From: Planctomycetota bacterium
GTDB lineage: Bacteria; Planctomycetota; GCA-002687715; DRQF01
Length of the DNA stretch: 64,000 nucleotides
Direction: 5' to 3'
Assembly (NCBI GenBank): GCA_020639295.1
Contig: JACKGY010000003.1
Location: 62,001 to 126,000, forward strand
The position numbers and the translations under genes were made by a program. Each line of letters begins with the position of its first letter. Position 1 is the stretch's first letter. Under the pieces are notes generated by a model, which saw only the letters and a list, made by a program, of their open reading frames with translations, ran no database searches and was not told the DNA's origin. Below, one piece after another: positions 1 to 8,533 of the stretch.

Positions 1-450
1 TGCCCAGCCGGCAGGTCTTCGCATTCAAAGTACGAAGACTCCCGGGCAAAGGAACTGGGCCAGCCAGCGGTTGGCGCTCCGGCAGGACCGCGCAGCGCCT
101 CGGAGCGCCGGCTGCCCAGCCGGCAGGTCTTCGCATTCAGAGTTCCAGAAGACTCCCGGGCAAAGGAACTGGGCCAGCCAGCGGCTGGCGCTCCGGCAGG
201 ACCGCGCAGCGCCCTCAGAGCGCCGGCTGCCCAGCCAGGCAGGTCTTCACATTCGAAGTACGAAGACTCCCGCGCAAAGGAACTAGGCCAGCCAGCGGCT
301 GGCGCTCCGGGTGGACCGCGCAGCGCCTCGGAGCGCCGGCTGCCCAGCCGGCAGGTCTTCGCATTCGAAGTACGAAGACTCCCGGGCAAAGGAACTAGGC
401 CAGCCAGCGGCTGGCGCTCCGGCAGGACCGCGCAGCGCCCGCTGCGCAGC
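1..450. repeat. Tandem GC-rich palindromic repeat array A
   Basis: Four near-identical units begin with GGCCAGCCAGCGG at 58, 172, 286 and 398 (spacing 114, 114, 112), and a partial unit runs in from the window start. Each unit contains several short inverted repeats: GCCAGCC/GGCTGGC, and GCCGGCTG/CAGCCGGC with a two-base loop. The rest of the unit is a stretch around CTTCGCATTCGAAGTACGAAG. There are no unique spacers between conserved repeats, so this is not a CRISPR. The same core recurs in the opposite orientation in the array at 10917-13385, so this is a dispersed REP/BIME-like family. I see no credible gene in 1-487. Confidence 0.85.
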
Positions 451-487
451 CGGCTTCGTCATCGATCAGGTGCGGGGGCGCGGGGGC

Positions 488-1273
488 TCAGAGATCCTCG
501 CCGAGGCCGTACTTCTTCGGCGCGGCCTCGTAGAAGCGCATCGCCTCCGCCATGGCATCGCGCAGGTCGGCGGCGCGGTTCTCGTGGCTCGGGTGGGTCG
601 AGGTCCACTCCGGCGGCTGGGTCGAACCCCGGCCCATGCGTTCCCAGACCTTGGGCGCCTCGTGCGGATCGTAGCCGGCCCGGGCCATGTAGCGCATGCC
701 CATGTAGTCGGCCTCGCTCTCGTGGCCGCGGGAGAAGGGCAAGAGGACGCCGTACTGCGCCCCGGCGCCCAGCGCGCCCATGATCATCGGCTTCTGGGTC
801 GAGTCACCCATCGACAGGTCGGCGACCTGCAGGCCGGCCTGGACGATCATCGTCTGGCTCATGCGCTGGCCGCCGTGGCGGGCGATGGCATGGCCCACCT
901 CGTGTCCCATGACGAAGGCGAGGCCGGCCTCGCTCTCGAGCACCGGCAGGATGCCGGTGTAGACCACGATCTTGCCGCCCGGGAGGCAAAAGGCGTTGGC
1001 CTCGTTGCTCTCCACCAGGCGCACTTCCCACTGATAGGCCACTCCGGTCTGGGCGGTGATGCGGTCGGCCACGCGCTGGACGATCGCCCGCTGGCGCGAG
1101 TTCGAACTCTCGCGGGTCGAGGTCTTCACCTCGGAGTAGGCGTCGATGCCGAGCTGGAGCTCGGTCGCCTCGGGGACCACGTTGAAGCTGCGCTTGCCGG
1201 TCTCCGGATTGGTGATGCAGGCGCAGCCGAGACTCAAGAGGGCGCAGACGACGAACAGGCGGGCAGCGTTCAT
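488..1273 (-). CDS. M48 family metalloprotease, putative lipoprotein
   Basis: A 261-residue zinc peptidase of the M48 family (BepA/LoiP/HtpX-type catalytic domain). The N-terminus is a lipoprotein signal with a lipobox ending LSLGC at Cys17, so the mature protein is probably anchored in an envelope membrane. The catalytic HEVGH lies at residues 124-128, and the third-ligand region HESEADYMG lies near 184-192, as expected for M48. The ORF continues upstream, but the ATG at 1273 is chosen because it immediately precedes the signal peptide. It starts four bases after the stop of the upstream flavoprotein gene, so the two are probably co-transcribed. A role in outer-membrane protein quality control is typical of the family but only inferred here. 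Confidence 0.88.
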   Translation of the reverse strand: MNAARLFVVCALLSLGCACITNPETGKRSFNVVPEATELQLGIDAYSEVKTSTRESSNSRQRAIVQRVADRITAQTGVAYQWEVRLVESNEANAFCLPGGKIVVYTGILPVLESEAGLAFVMGHEVGHAIARHGGQRMSQTMIVQAGLQVADLSMGDSTQKPMIMGALGAGAQYGVLLPFSRGHESEADYMGMRYMARAGYDPHEAPKVWERMGRGSTQPPEWTSTHPSHENRAADLRDAMAEAMRFYEAAPKKYGLGEDL

Positions 1274-1277
1274 GGTG

Positions 1278-3536
1278 TCACTCCTTGTCGATCGCGGGCC
1301 GGCCGGCGAGGTATTGCCCCGGCCAGTACTGATCAGGATAGCCGTAGTGGGAGGCGGCATGCAAAGTCAGGTAGGGATCGGCGAGATGCGGTCGGGCCAG
1401 CGCGCAGAGGTCGGCGCGGCCGGCGGCGATCACGGTATTGGCATGGTCGGCGCCCTGGATCGCGCCCACCGCCATGACCTTCATTCCGGTCTCGAACCGG
1501 ATCTGCTCGGCGAAGGGCACCTGGTACATGCGTCCGTAGACCGGGATCAGGTCGGCGACGTTGCCGCCCGAGGAGACGTCGATCAGGTCGACGCCACGGG
1601 CCTGGAGCGCCCGGGCGATGATCACCGAATCCTCGATGGTCTGGCCCTCGTCGCCGCCCCAGTCGGAGGCGCTGATCCGGACCGCCAGGGCGCGGTCGCG
1701 CGGCCAGACGGCGCGGACCGCCTCGAGGACCTCGAGGGGGAAGCGCATCCGGTTCTCGAGCGAGCCGCCGTAGTCGTCCGTCCGGTGGTTGCTGAGCGGC
1801 GACAAGAAGCTGGACAGCAGATAGCCGTGGGCCATGTGCAGCTCGACCAGGTCGAAGCCGGCCGCGAGGGCGAGCTCGGCCGAGCGGACGAAGGCGTCTC
1901 GGATGCGGTCCATGTCGCCTCGATCCATCGCCTTCGGTGCCGGCCAGTCGGGTCGGAAGGGGATGGCGCTCGGCCCGTAGGTCGTCCAGGCTCCCTCCTC
2001 CTCGGTCAGCGGCCGGTCGTCGGCGCGATCCCAGGGATGGAAGGTGGAGGCCTTGCGGCCGGCGTGGGCGATCTGGATGCCGATCTTCGCCTTCGACCAG
2101 CGATGCACGTGGTCGACGATCTGCTCCCAGGCCTCCATCTGCTCCTCGTCCCAGAGGCCGGCGCAACCGGTGGTGATGCGGCCCTCGGGTTCGACGTTGG
2201 TCATCTCGGCGATGACCAGCGCCGCGCCGCCCAGGGCCCGCGAGCCGTAGTGGACCAGATGCCAGTCGTTGACCACGCCCTCGACCGCGCTGTACTGGCA
2301 CATCGGCGACACGACGATGCGGTTGGCGAGCCGGAGAGGTCCGACGGTGAAGGGCGTGAAGGCCGGCGGCGGCGCGTCGCCGAGCGAGGTCGTCGGTGCC
2401 CCGCACTGGCGGCGGAACACCTCTCGCGTGTCCGCGACCAGTTTCGGGTCGCGCATCTCCAGGTTCTCGTAGGTGATCCGCTTGGAACGGGTCATCAGGT
2501 TGAAGGTGAACTGGACCGGATCCTGCCCCAGGTAGCGGGCCGAGTTCTCGAACCACTCGAGACTCGTCTGCGCCGTCTTCTGCAGGCGGAGCACGTCGAC
2601 GAAGCGGGCCTCCTCGTAGGCCGCGAGCGCCCGGGGCACGTCGCCGAAGCCATGCTTCACGAAGGCGTCGACCAGGACGATGGCGCTCTCCATCGCCAGC
2701 TTCGTGCCCGAGCCGATCGAGAAGTGCGCGGTGTGGGCGGCATCACCGAGGAGGACGACGTTGTCCTTGATCCAGGTCTTGCACTTGATGGTGGGGAAGG
2801 TGCGCCAGATCGAGCGGTTGTTGAGCAGCCGGGCTCCCTTCAGATCCTCGGCGAAGATCCGTTCGCAGAAGGCGACCGTCTCCTCCTCGCTGGCCTGGTC
2901 GAGGCCGGCCTTGTTCCAGACCTCCTCACGGCACTCGACGATGAAGGTGCCGAGGCCCTCCTCGAAGGGATAGGCGTGGACCTGGAACAGCCCCCACTCG
3001 GTCTCCTTGAAGATGAAGGTGAAGGCCGCCATCGGCATCGTGGTGCCGAGCCAGGTGAACTTGCACTTCCGCCAGTCGAGATCGGGCTCGAAGGCGCCGG
3101 CGAATCGGTTCCGGATGGCCGAGTTGACCCCGTCGGCGGCCAGGATGAGGTCGGCCGGGCCGGCCGACTCGATCGTGACCTCCTCCTCGAAGCGGAGCTC
3201 GACGCCCAGCTCGCGGGCGCGGTCCTGGAAGATGTTCAGCAGGCGCTTGCGGCTCATGCCGCAGAAGCCGTGGCCGGTGGATCGGACCATGGTGCCACCG
3301 ACGTAGGTGTCCATGTCCGACCAGTAGATGAACTGGTCGAGGATGGCCCGGTAGGTCTCGGCGTCGGCGTCCTCGAAGCCGGAGAGTGTCTCGTCGGAGA
3401 AGACCACGCCCCAGCCGAAGGTGTCGTCCGGCTTGTTCCGCTCGTAGACCGTGATCTCGGCCTCGGGGAAGGCCTTCTTGAACAGGATGGAGGCGTAGAG
3501 ACCGCCGGGGCCGCCGCCGATGCTGACGATGCGCAT
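1278..3536 (-). CDS. Bifunctional salicylyl-CoA 5-hydroxylase / OYE-type oxidoreductase (anthraniloyl-CoA monooxygenase-like)
   Basis: A 752-residue fusion. Residues 1 to about 370 form an FAD-dependent aromatic hydroxylase with the dinucleotide motif GGGPGG at 7-12 and the second FAD motif GDAAHTAHFSIGSG. Residues from about 390 to the end form an old-yellow-enzyme TIM barrel, with FTPFTVGPLRLANRIVVSPM at its start and HMAHGYLLSSFLSPLSN in the active-site region. This architecture is that of 2-aminobenzoyl-CoA monooxygenase/reductase and of proteins annotated salicylyl-CoA 5-hydroxylase, which hydroxylate and then reduce an aromatic CoA thioester in aerobic degradation. No CoA ligase or ring-cleavage gene is adjacent, so the substrate is uncertain. 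The M48 gene follows four bases downstream. Confidence 0.88.
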   Translation of the reverse strand: MRIVSIGGGPGGLYASILFKKAFPEAEITVYERNKPDDTFGWGVVFSDETLSGFEDADAETYRAILDQFIYWSDMDTYVGGTMVRSTGHGFCGMSRKRLLNIFQDRARELGVELRFEEEVTIESAGPADLILAADGVNSAIRNRFAGAFEPDLDWRKCKFTWLGTTMPMAAFTFIFKETEWGLFQVHAYPFEEGLGTFIVECREEVWNKAGLDQASEEETVAFCERIFAEDLKGARLLNNRSIWRTFPTIKCKTWIKDNVVLLGDAAHTAHFSIGSGTKLAMESAIVLVDAFVKHGFGDVPRALAAYEEARFVDVLRLQKTAQTSLEWFENSARYLGQDPVQFTFNLMTRSKRITYENLEMRDPKLVADTREVFRRQCGAPTTSLGDAPPPAFTPFTVGPLRLANRIVVSPMCQYSAVEGVVNDWHLVHYGSRALGGAALVIAEMTNVEPEGRITTGCAGLWDEEQMEAWEQIVDHVHRWSKAKIGIQIAHAGRKASTFHPWDRADDRPLTEEEGAWTTYGPSAIPFRPDWPAPKAMDRGDMDRIRDAFVRSAELALAAGFDLVELHMAHGYLLSSFLSPLSNHRTDDYGGSLENRMRFPLEVLEAVRAVWPRDRALAVRISASDWGGDEGQTIEDSVIIARALQARGVDLIDVSSGGNVADLIPVYGRMYQVPFAEQIRFETGMKVMAVGAIQGADHANTVIAAGRADLCALARPHLADPYLTLHAASHYGYPDQYWPGQYLAGRPAIDKE

Positions 3537-3598
3537 GGATGCTCCTTCAGTGCTCGCTGAAGATAGCCCGCCAGCGCCCTCCCGGCAATCGAGGCCCC

Positions 3599-4543
3599 TC
3601 AGCGGAGCGGTCGGAGGCGGATCTCCAGCGTTTCGATCTGCACCGCTTCGTCAATCCAGGGCTCGTAGCCCTCGGCTCGGACCTCGAGCCGGAAGGGGCG
3701 GCGCCCGCCGAGCGGCAGCTGGAACCGGCCGTCCGCGCCGACCTCGATCAGCTGCTGTCCCTCGGGGCAGGCGTCGCCGCCGACCGGCGATCCGGGCCGG
3801 AAGCGCACGAGGAAGGGCTTCACGATCCGACCGTTGCGATCGTCGACCGCGAAGGTCGCGGCCTCGCGCCGGCGTTCGAGCACGACGCGGATGGCGCCGC
3901 GGTCGCGACCGGGCGCCGTGGTCGGCAGCTCGACGCAACGCGGCGCGCGCCCCGGCGAGGCCAACAGCAGCCAGAGCCCGCGCTCCGGCCACCAGGGCAG
4001 GGCCAGTCGGATGAGGCCGTCCTCGGCGGAGGGCCAGCCCTCCTCGATCGAGCCGCGCATCGGCAGCTCACGCGGGAAGTCGCCGTCGCTCATCGGCCAG
4101 GCCATGCCGGTCAAGGGGTGGCCGCCTTCGTCGACCAGGAGCAGATCGACGAAGCGCATGGTCTGGACCGGTCGCAGCAAGCGAAGGCCGTCGGCGGTCG
4201 TCGTGGTCGAGTCGTCGAGATCGATCGGGAAGCTACCCTCGTTCCCGAAGATCGCCATCGAGGTGTCGGCGGGGATGGTGGCCCGACCGGCGCCGACGAG
4301 GGTCAGCGCCGGCTGTCGAAGAGCGCGGGCCATGGCCTCGGTGCCGGTCCGGTCGTCGACGCCCGGGAAGCAGAGCAGGCTGCCGTTGCCGAAGGGACGG
4401 TCGTCCGCGCCGACGACGAGGACCGCCATCGTGGCGGGCGCCGCCAGGGCCGGCGCGGCGGTCGGCTCGACGGCGGGCTCCACCTTCGAGGCGCAGGCAC
4501 CGAGGACGAGCGTGAGGAGGACGAGCGGCGCCATCCGGCTCAT
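3599..4543 (-). CDS. Hypothetical lipoprotein
   Basis: A 314-residue protein I do not recognise. It has a lipoprotein signal (LTLVLGAC, Cys near residue 17) followed by a low-complexity Ala/Pro linker. The body is rich in beta-strand-like segments. The C-terminal stretch (PLGGRRPFRLEVRAEGYEPW) resembles the carboxypeptidase-regulatory/PEGA-type beta-sandwich found in extracytoplasmic proteins. The ATG at 4543 overlaps the tex stop codon (ATGA), which implies translational coupling. The longer upstream reading frame is out of frame with tex and is not used. Envelope location is well supported; function is unknown. Confidence 0.75.
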   Translation of the reverse strand: MSRMAPLVLLTLVLGACASKVEPAVEPTAAPALAAPATMAVLVVGADDRPFGNGSLLCFPGVDDRTGTEAMARALRQPALTLVGAGRATIPADTSMAIFGNEGSFPIDLDDSTTTTADGLRLLRPVQTMRFVDLLLVDEGGHPLTGMAWPMSDGDFPRELPMRGSIEEGWPSAEDGLIRLALPWWPERGLWLLLASPGRAPRCVELPTTAPGRDRGAIRVVLERRREAATFAVDDRNGRIVKPFLVRFRPGSPVGGDACPEGQQLIEVGADGRFQLPLGGRRPFRLEVRAEGYEPWIDEAVQIETLEIRLRPLR

Positions 4544-6669
4544 GGTCGATTCTCCAGATCGAGGGCGATGCGGCCGCGGTCCTGGTCGACCTCGAGAACG
4601 ACGAGGCGGAGGATCGCGCCGGGCCCGGGGGCGGGGCGGCCACGCAGGCGAGAGTGGTGGAGGAGGCCGTCCTTGTCGACGCCCAGGTCGCAGAAGAGGC
4701 CGAAGTCGGTCGCGTTGGTCACCACGCCCTCGAGGTGCATGCCCGGTTCGAGATCCCCGATCGTGGTCACGTCTTCGCGGAAGCGCACGTTTCGGAATTC
4801 CGCCCGGGGGTCGCGGCCCGGTTCGGCCAGCTCGCGGAGGACGTCGGCCACGGTCTCGGCGCCGAAGGCGGCGAGGTCCGCCCGCTCGGCGTCGTCGAGC
4901 TCGATCCGGCGACCGAGAAGGCTCGAGCGATCGAGGCCGCGCAGGGCGGCGATGGCGTCGACCAGCGGATAGCTTTCGGGATGGATGCCGCTCCGGTCGA
5001 GCGCTTCCTCGCCCTTGATCCGGAGGAAGCCGGCGCAGTTCTCGAAGGCCACCGGACCGAGACCCTTGATCGTCCGCAGCTCCTCGCGGCTCCGCGGTGG
5101 CCCCTGGGCGGCGCGGCGCTCGACGATCGTGGTCGCCAGCCTGGGGCCGAGTCCGGGCACGCGCGCCAGCAGGGCCGAACTCGCGGTGCGGAGATCGACG
5201 CCCACCGCGGCGACCGCGCATTCGAGCTCGCGATCCAGCGAGGCCTCGAGCAGCTTGGGGTCGACGTCGTGCTGGTACTGACCGACACCGAGGCTGCGGG
5301 GCTCGATCTTCACCAGCTCGGCCAGCGGGTCCTGCAGGCGCCGGCCGATGCTCACCGCGCCGCGCAGGCTGAGGTCGAGATCCGGCAGCTCCGCCGCGGC
5401 CTCGGCGCTCGCCGACCAGACCGAGGCGCCGGCCTCGCTCACCAGGACGATCTCGGGCCGATCGAGCCCGGCCTCGGCCAGCGCCGGCAGCAGCCGGGCG
5501 CGCAGGAAGGCCATGGTCTCGCGTGAGCCCTGGCCGTTGCCGAGGGCCAGGAGCTCGATCCGGTGGCGCCGGATCAGCTCGACCAGGCGTCGCGTCGAGC
5601 CCTCCTCGTCGCGGCGGGGCTCGGTGGGGTGGATGATCGTCGTCTCGACCACCTCGCCGACGCGGTCGAGGGCGGCGATCTTGCAGCCGGCGCGGAAGCC
5701 CGGATCGAGGGCCAGCACCGGTCGCGGCCCGGCGGGCGCGGCGAGCAGCAGGGCGCGCAGGTTGCGGGCGAAGACTTCGGCGGCCTCGCGCTCGGCGAGG
5801 CCACGTCGTTCGGCCAGGAGCTCGCGCTCGATCGATGGTGCGAGGTGCTTGTCGAGGGCCCGCTCGACCGCCGCGCGCAGCTCCGGATGGGCGCGCAGGA
5901 GGGCGACGGGCGCGAGGCCGCGCGCCACCGCCTGGGTCGCGGCGCGGAGATCGAAGTCGATCGTCAGGCTCAACGCGCCGGCCTCCTCGCCGCGCTGCAG
6001 CGCCAGCAGGCGATGACCCGGCAGACGATCGAGCGGAAAGGCCTGGTCCATGAGCTCGTCGAAGCGCCGATCCTGGCCGTCGAAGCCCCGCTTGCGTTTC
6101 GCGGTCAGGCGACCGCGGCGCAGGATCTCGAGCAGCGGCGGCCGCAGCGTGGTGTCCTTGCGCAGCCGATCGATCAGGATCTCGATCGCGCCGGCGAGCG
6201 CCTCGTCGTGATCGCTCCCGGTCGGGGCGAACTCGCGGGTGAGTTCGTCGGCGTCGCCCCGGCGGCGGGGGTCGACCAGGGCCTCGGCCAGGCGGTCGAG
6301 GCCGGCCGCGCGGGCGAGGTCGGCCTTGGTCTTCCGGCTCGATTTCCAGGGCGCCCAGATCTCCTCCAGCTCGGCGAGGCTACCCGCCGCCGCGACCGCC
6401 GCGAGGACGGCAGGGTCGGCGCCACGTTCCTCGAGCTTGGCCAGGATGCCGGCCCTCCGCTCGTCGAGCCGGCGCTCGCGCTCCAGGCCGAGGGCGAGCC
6501 GGCGCAGCCCCTCCTCGTCGAGGCCGCGGATCTGCTCCTTGCGGTAGCGGGCGACGAAGGCGAGGGTCCGACCCTCGTCGAAGAGCGCGATCGCCGCGGC
6601 GACGGCGCGCTCGGGTGCCCCGAGTTCCCGGGCGAGGCGGCCGGCGAGGCCGGGCGTCGGGGCGGTCAT
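4540..6669 (-). CDS. tex: Tex family S1 RNA-binding transcription accessory protein
   Basis: A 709-residue Tex protein, a nucleic-acid-binding factor related to eukaryotic Spt6. The domains are in the usual order: an N-terminal helical region (LAFVARYRKEQIRGLDEEGLRR), a YqgF/RuvC-like domain (PVLALDPGFRAGCKIAALD), helix-hairpin-helix motifs (VGQYQHDVDPKLL, then the VPGLGPRLATTIV and IKGLGPVAFENCAGFLRI hairpins), and a C-terminal S1 domain (EGVVTNATDFGLFCDLGVDKDGLLHHS). It is somewhat shorter than the usual 750-780 residues but has every domain. The start at 6669 overlaps the yigZ stop as ATGA, so yigZ-tex-lipoprotein form an overlapping operon. Confidence 0.95.
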   Translation of the reverse strand: MTAPTPGLAGRLARELGAPERAVAAAIALFDEGRTLAFVARYRKEQIRGLDEEGLRRLALGLERERRLDERRAGILAKLEERGADPAVLAAVAAAGSLAELEEIWAPWKSSRKTKADLARAAGLDRLAEALVDPRRRGDADELTREFAPTGSDHDEALAGAIEILIDRLRKDTTLRPPLLEILRRGRLTAKRKRGFDGQDRRFDELMDQAFPLDRLPGHRLLALQRGEEAGALSLTIDFDLRAATQAVARGLAPVALLRAHPELRAAVERALDKHLAPSIERELLAERRGLAEREAAEVFARNLRALLLAAPAGPRPVLALDPGFRAGCKIAALDRVGEVVETTIIHPTEPRRDEEGSTRRLVELIRRHRIELLALGNGQGSRETMAFLRARLLPALAEAGLDRPEIVLVSEAGASVWSASAEAAAELPDLDLSLRGAVSIGRRLQDPLAELVKIEPRSLGVGQYQHDVDPKLLEASLDRELECAVAAVGVDLRTASSALLARVPGLGPRLATTIVERRAAQGPPRSREELRTIKGLGPVAFENCAGFLRIKGEEALDRSGIHPESYPLVDAIAALRGLDRSSLLGRRIELDDAERADLAAFGAETVADVLRELAEPGRDPRAEFRNVRFREDVTTIGDLEPGMHLEGVVTNATDFGLFCDLGVDKDGLLHHSRLRGRPAPGPGAILRLVVLEVDQDRGRIALDLENRP

Positions 6670-7301
6670 CCGATCTCCTCGACGCTGGTGCCGACCCGGG
6701 CGGCCGTGGCCTCGATCAGGCCGGCGACGAGGCTCGAGGCCAGGCTGCGGGCGACGGTGACCCGGAAGCGCGCCCGGTCGGCGAAGTCGCGCTCGACCCC
6801 GCGCAGCCGGGCGGCCTGCTGGGCCAGGTAGGCCTCGACCGCGCCCAGTTCCTCGTAGCCCGAGTCGATCGAGATCCGGCTCTCGATCCAGTTCTCCCGT
6901 CGCGGCGTCGCGGCCAGGGCCTCGCGGGCGGTCTCGCCATAGGCGCGGATCAGGCCGCCCGAGCCCAGCTTGATGCCGCCGAACCAGCGCGTGACCACCA
7001 CGATCAGGGCCTTCAGGCCGCTCGCCTGGATGGCCTGGAGGATCGAGGGACCGGCCGTCTGCGCCGGTTCGCCGTCGTCGTCGAAGCGCTCCCGAGGGCG
7101 GTCGAGAGGGGGCAGGGCATAAGCCCAGCAGTGGTGCCGGGCGTCGTGGTAGCGCCGGCGGACTCCGGCCAGGCGGTCCAAGGCCTCGGCCTCGTCCCGG
7201 GCGGCGAAGACCTGGCCGAGGAAGCGCGAGGCCTTGACCTTGAGCTCGATCTCGGGCCCGTCGCCGGCGCCGATCCAGATGTCCGGATGTCCCTCGTGCA
7301 T
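6666..7301 (-). CDS. YigZ/IMPACT family protein
   Basis: A 211-residue member of the UPF0029/IMPACT family. The N-terminal domain contains the family signature: KASRFLGQVFAARDEAEAL, then HHCWAYALP and DDDGEPAQTAGPSIL, then VVVTRWFGGIKLGSGGLIRAYG. A C-terminal ferredoxin-like domain (DUF1949 type) follows. Eukaryotic IMPACT regulates GCN2; the bacterial role is uncertain, though ribosome or RNA binding has been suggested. The ATG at 7301 is the first in frame with the conserved domain. It heads the minus-strand run with tex, divergent from hemB 120 bp away. Confidence 0.9.
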   Translation of the reverse strand: MHEGHPDIWIGAGDGPEIELKVKASRFLGQVFAARDEAEALDRLAGVRRRYHDARHHCWAYALPPLDRPRERFDDDGEPAQTAGPSILQAIQASGLKALIVVVTRWFGGIKLGSGGLIRAYGETAREALAATPRRENWIESRISIDSGYEELGAVEAYLAQQAARLRGVERDFADRARFRVTVARSLASSLVAGLIEATAARVGTSVEEIG

Positions 7302-7366
7302 GCGGCCCGGTGGCCTCCCGGAGACGATAGCCGCCCGGCCGAGACCGACAATGCCGGGTCCCGGCT

Positions 7367-7394
7367 TTGAAGGAGCGACGGGAGTCCATATTCT
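7367..7394 (+). promoter_or_regulatory. Candidate sigma70-type promoter of hemB
   Basis: TTGAAG (7367-7372) and TATTCT (7389-7394) are separated by 16 bases and lie 28 bases before the hemB start. Each matches four of six consensus positions. The site lies in the divergent gap between the yigZ and hemB starts. Prediction only. Confidence 0.4.
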
Positions 7395-7421
7395 AAGCCG
7401 AACCCCACCGGGAGGAGACGC

Positions 7422-8447
7422 ATGATGGAAGCCGATTACGACGAGTTCGAAGCCGATCTCGATTTCCCCGTCGATCTGCCCGAGCGCCCGCGCCGCAACC
7501 GCAAGGGTCCGGGCATCCGCCGCATGGTCCGCGAGACCATCCTCACGCCGGCCGATTTCATCTGGCCGGCCTTCGTGCACGACGGCAAGGACGATCGGAT
7601 GCCGATCGGCGCCATGCCGGGCTGCTTCCGCCTGAGCCCCAAGGCCCTGCTCGAGGAGGCCCGGGAGGCGGTTCGCGCCGGCGTGCCGGCGATCGCCCTG
7701 TTCCCGGCGATCTCCGACAAGAAGAAGGACTCGATCGCGACCGAATCCACCAACCCGGACGGTCTGCTCCAGACCACGGTGAAGATGCTGAAGGACGCGC
7801 TGCCGGACCTGGTCGTGATCACCGACGTCGCGATGGACCCCTACTCCAGCGACGGCCACGACGGCATCGTCCGCGACGGCAAGATCATCAACGACGAGAC
7901 CCTCGAGATCCTGGCGATGATGGCCGTCTCGCAGGCCGAGGCCGGCGCCGACATGGTCGCGCCCTCGGACATGATGGACGGTCGCGTCGGCTACATCCGC
8001 GCCGCCCTCGACGAGGAGGGCTTCAGCGAGACCAGCATCCTCGCCTACTCGGTGAAGTACGCCTCGGCCTTCTACGGTCCCTTCCGCGACGCGCTCGATT
8101 CGCATCCGCGCGCCGGTGACAAGAAGACCTACCAGATGGACCCGGCCAACGCCCGCGAGGCCCTGCGCGAGGTGCTCCTCGACGTCGAGGAGGGCGCGGA
8201 CATGGTCATGGTCAAGCCGGCCTTGCCCTATCTGGACGTGATCCTGCGGGTGAAGCAGGAGGTCGACCTTCCGGTCGCCGCCTACCACGTCAGCGGCGAG
8301 TACTCGATGCTCAAGGCCGCCGGGGAGCGGGGCTGGCTCGATCACCAGGCGGTGATGATGGAGAGCCACCTGGCGATCAAGCGCGCCGGGGCCGACGTCA
8401 TCCTCACCTACAACGCCATCGAGATGGCCCGCCTGCTCGGCGCCTGA
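7422..8447 (+). CDS. hemB: Delta-aminolevulinic acid dehydratase (porphobilinogen synthase)
   Basis: A 341-residue HemB, which condenses two 5-aminolevulinate molecules to porphobilinogen in tetrapyrrole synthesis. The two Schiff-base lysines are in SVKYAS and MVKPALPYLD. The metal-site loop reads DVAMDPYSSDGHDG and lacks the three cysteines of Zn-dependent enzymes, so this is the Asp/Ala-type enzyme that is Mg-stimulated or does not need catalytic Zn. A strong GGGAGGAG ribosome-binding site lies before the start. The codon at 7425 is a second possible ATG. A paired palindrome follows the gene, then htpG. Confidence 0.96.
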   Translation: MMEADYDEFEADLDFPVDLPERPRRNRKGPGIRRMVRETILTPADFIWPAFVHDGKDDRMPIGAMPGCFRLSPKALLEEAREAVRAGVPAIALFPAISDKKKDSIATESTNPDGLLQTTVKMLKDALPDLVVITDVAMDPYSSDGHDGIVRDGKIINDETLEILAMMAVSQAEAGADMVAPSDMMDGRVGYIRAALDEEGFSETSILAYSVKYASAFYGPFRDALDSHPRAGDKKTYQMDPANAREALREVLLDVEEGADMVMVKPALPYLDVILRVKQEVDLPVAAYHVSGEYSMLKAAGERGWLDHQAVMMESHLAIKRAGADVILTYNAIEMARLLGA

Positions 8448-8466
8448 TCGACGATTCGAGTGTGCT

Positions 8467-8502
8467 GACCGAGCGCTCGGCCCCCCGGCCGAGCGCTCGG
8501 TC
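8467..8502. promoter_or_regulatory. Paired 12-bp palindrome / 16-bp stem upstream of htpG
   Basis: GACCGAGCGCTCGGCC (8467-8482), four C residues, then its exact reverse complement (8487-8502). Each arm also contains the self-complementary CCGAGCGCTCGG (8469-8480 and 8489-8500), so the region is both a 16-bp hairpin and two identical operator-like palindromes 20 bp apart. It lies 20 bases after the hemB stop and 31 bases before htpG. It could be a hemB terminator without a clear U-tract, or a heat-shock operator; it is not CIRCE. Confidence 0.6.
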
Positions 8503-8533
8503 GATTCCGGAACCAGGAGAGACAACAGAAGCC

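Noticed and set aside
1146..3560. An 804-codon plus-strand open frame
   Set aside because: It is the complement of the flavoprotein fusion gene and has no recognisable domains. Long antisense frames are expected in very GC-rich coding DNA.
8467..8502. CIRCE element for htpG
   Set aside because: The arms are CCGAGCGCTCGG-based, not the TTAGCACTC/GAGTGCTAA pair of CIRCE.
6666..8525. A 619-codon minus-strand frame covering hemB
   Set aside because: Only the last 211 codons (from 7301) match the IMPACT family; the rest is complement of hemB.
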